From the NCBI GenBank assembly GCA_913053915.1, contig CAJXGP010000058.1, positions 1 to 8,736 on the forward strand: a stretch of 8,736 nt of DNA, written 5' to 3'. The stretch comes from an uncultured Ignavibacteriales bacterium (GTDB lineage Bacteria; Bacteroidota; Ignavibacteria; Ignavibacteriales; Ignavibacteriaceae). Positions within the stretch are counted from its first letter, which is position 1. Every line of letters begins with the position of its first letter. A program made the translations under genes and the position numbers. The notes beneath the pieces were generated by a model. The model did not search any database, was not told the origin of the DNA, and saw nothing but the letters and a program-made list of their open reading frames with translations. This document shows, piece by piece, positions 8,334-8,736 of the stretch.

Positions 8334-8428
8334 GGTGAAAATAGAAAATAGTTTTAAGCATAGCACTCCCTCCATTATTAGTTACAAAGACCTGTCGGAT
8401 GCTCCCTCAGTCGACAGGTCTTTCCTCT
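8334..8428 (+). ncRNA. Candidate small RNA, copy 2 (one hairpin, C-rich loop)
   Basis: Predicted transcript of about 95 nt. It begins with the same 27-base block as copy 1 (8336-8362), then CTCCCTCC (8366-8373), then TTAGTTACAAA (8378-8388), which runs into a perfect 12-bp stem: AAAGACCTGTCG (8386-8397) with CGACAGGTCTTT (8412-8423). The 14-base loop carries a second CTCCCTC (8402-8408). The tail CCTCTTTAAAC is only moderately U-rich. Unlike copy 1, it has no extra hairpin between the C-rich motif and the terminator-like stem. CTCCC-type segments are complementary to GGGAG-like ribosome-binding sites, so an antisense role on mRNAs is plausible but unproven. I do not recognise the family. Confidence 0.5.
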
Positions 8429-8736
8429 TTAAACATTTTATAAAATTATTTGTTAAAAGCCCCCGATAACTTAATTTTTTATGTCATTTTGATTGGAGTG
8501 AATATTTTAATTTATCCTGGTAATTTTTCAATCATTCAGTTCCTTCGAAACGGCACTTGCATCTTTTCCTTCATATTGAGCAAAAAAGGAATTCCCTTAT
8601 ACCATAATAAATCTATCTGTATTTTGGTATTCACAAAAGACCTACCGACAAATGAAGCACGGATAAAATTAGAATAGAACCATTGCTAATAGGTAGTAAA
8701 ATGAATGATTTTGAAATATAATTGCGATACACCGGA

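Larger units (their letters stand above)
7865..8736. other. Intergenic region with duplicated small-RNA-like units, no credible protein gene
   Basis: From the nadA upstream palindrome to the right edge no ORF shows recognisable motifs or a ribosome-binding site. The one long frame (TTG 8450 to 8677) lacks both. The structure in the region is two related units with promoter-like elements and hairpins (7909-8062 and 8310-8428). Bases 8063-8309 and 8430-8736 show nothing I can identify beyond AT-rich sequence. Confidence 0.55.

Noticed and set aside
8637..8655. AAAGACCTACCGACA resembling one arm of the copy 2 hairpin, a possible third small-RNA remnant
   Set aside because: Only one arm matches; no promoter-like element, conserved 5' block or second arm is found nearby.
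8450..8677. 75-codon forward ORF from a TTG near the right edge
   Set aside because: No ribosome-binding site and no recognisable domain; consistent with chance in AT-rich sequence. A decayed gene remnant cannot be excluded.

Overview
The window is AT-rich bacterial DNA with short intergenic A/T runs. Some genes have clear Shine-Dalgarno sites (AAGGAG, AGGAG) and others have almost none. The mix of genes, the AT-rich codons and the style of the interspersed palindromes (arms such as TGTCATTTCGA and GTCACTCTGAA) suggest a member of the Bacteroidota/Chlorobiota/Ignavibacteriota assemblage. This is an inference; no rRNA or other decisive marker is present.

Layout. Bases 1-157 hold the end of a gene that enters from the left. 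It resembles the C-terminal part of DUF2130 proteins but stops too early. Bases 158-1211 hold no convincing gene; they carry at least two palindromic interspersed repeats (396-546 and 927-1047) and a hairpin just after the anti-sigma gene. On the minus strand, 3385-1212 is a two-gene unit: an ECF sigma factor followed, with overlapping stop and start codons, by a membrane-anchored anti-sigma-like protein with a large extracytoplasmic domain. Diverging from it on the plus strand are a STAS-domain anti-sigma-factor antagonist (3543-3884), a strong hairpin terminator, and a tightly packed group: purA (3983-5254), a small secreted or membrane protein that appears frameshifted (5251-5448, continuing out of frame to 5567), and a membrane histidine kinase (5567-6781). 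Convergent to the kinase is nadA (7770-6826), quinolinate synthase. Bases 7771-8736 contain no credible protein gene.

How the genes relate. Three of the genes are regulators: sigma/anti-sigma, STAS protein and orphan kinase. Two are housekeeping enzymes: AMP synthesis (PurA) and NAD synthesis (NadA). ATGA and TAATG junctions indicate that purA, the small protein and the kinase are co-translated. No response regulator, SpoIIAB-like kinase or PP2C phosphatase lies in the window, so the partners of the kinase and the STAS protein must be elsewhere.

Most interesting region. Between nadA and the right edge lie two related non-coding units (about 7909-8062 and 8310-8428). Each has a sigma-54-like -24/-12 element (TGGCAY-N5-TTGA), then an identical 27-bp block at the predicted 5' end of the transcript, then a C-rich CTCCC motif, then a shared TTAGTTACAAA sequence that opens a terminator-like hairpin. 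They look like a duplicated pair of small RNA genes whose C-rich segments could pair with ribosome-binding sites. I do not recognise them as a known family.
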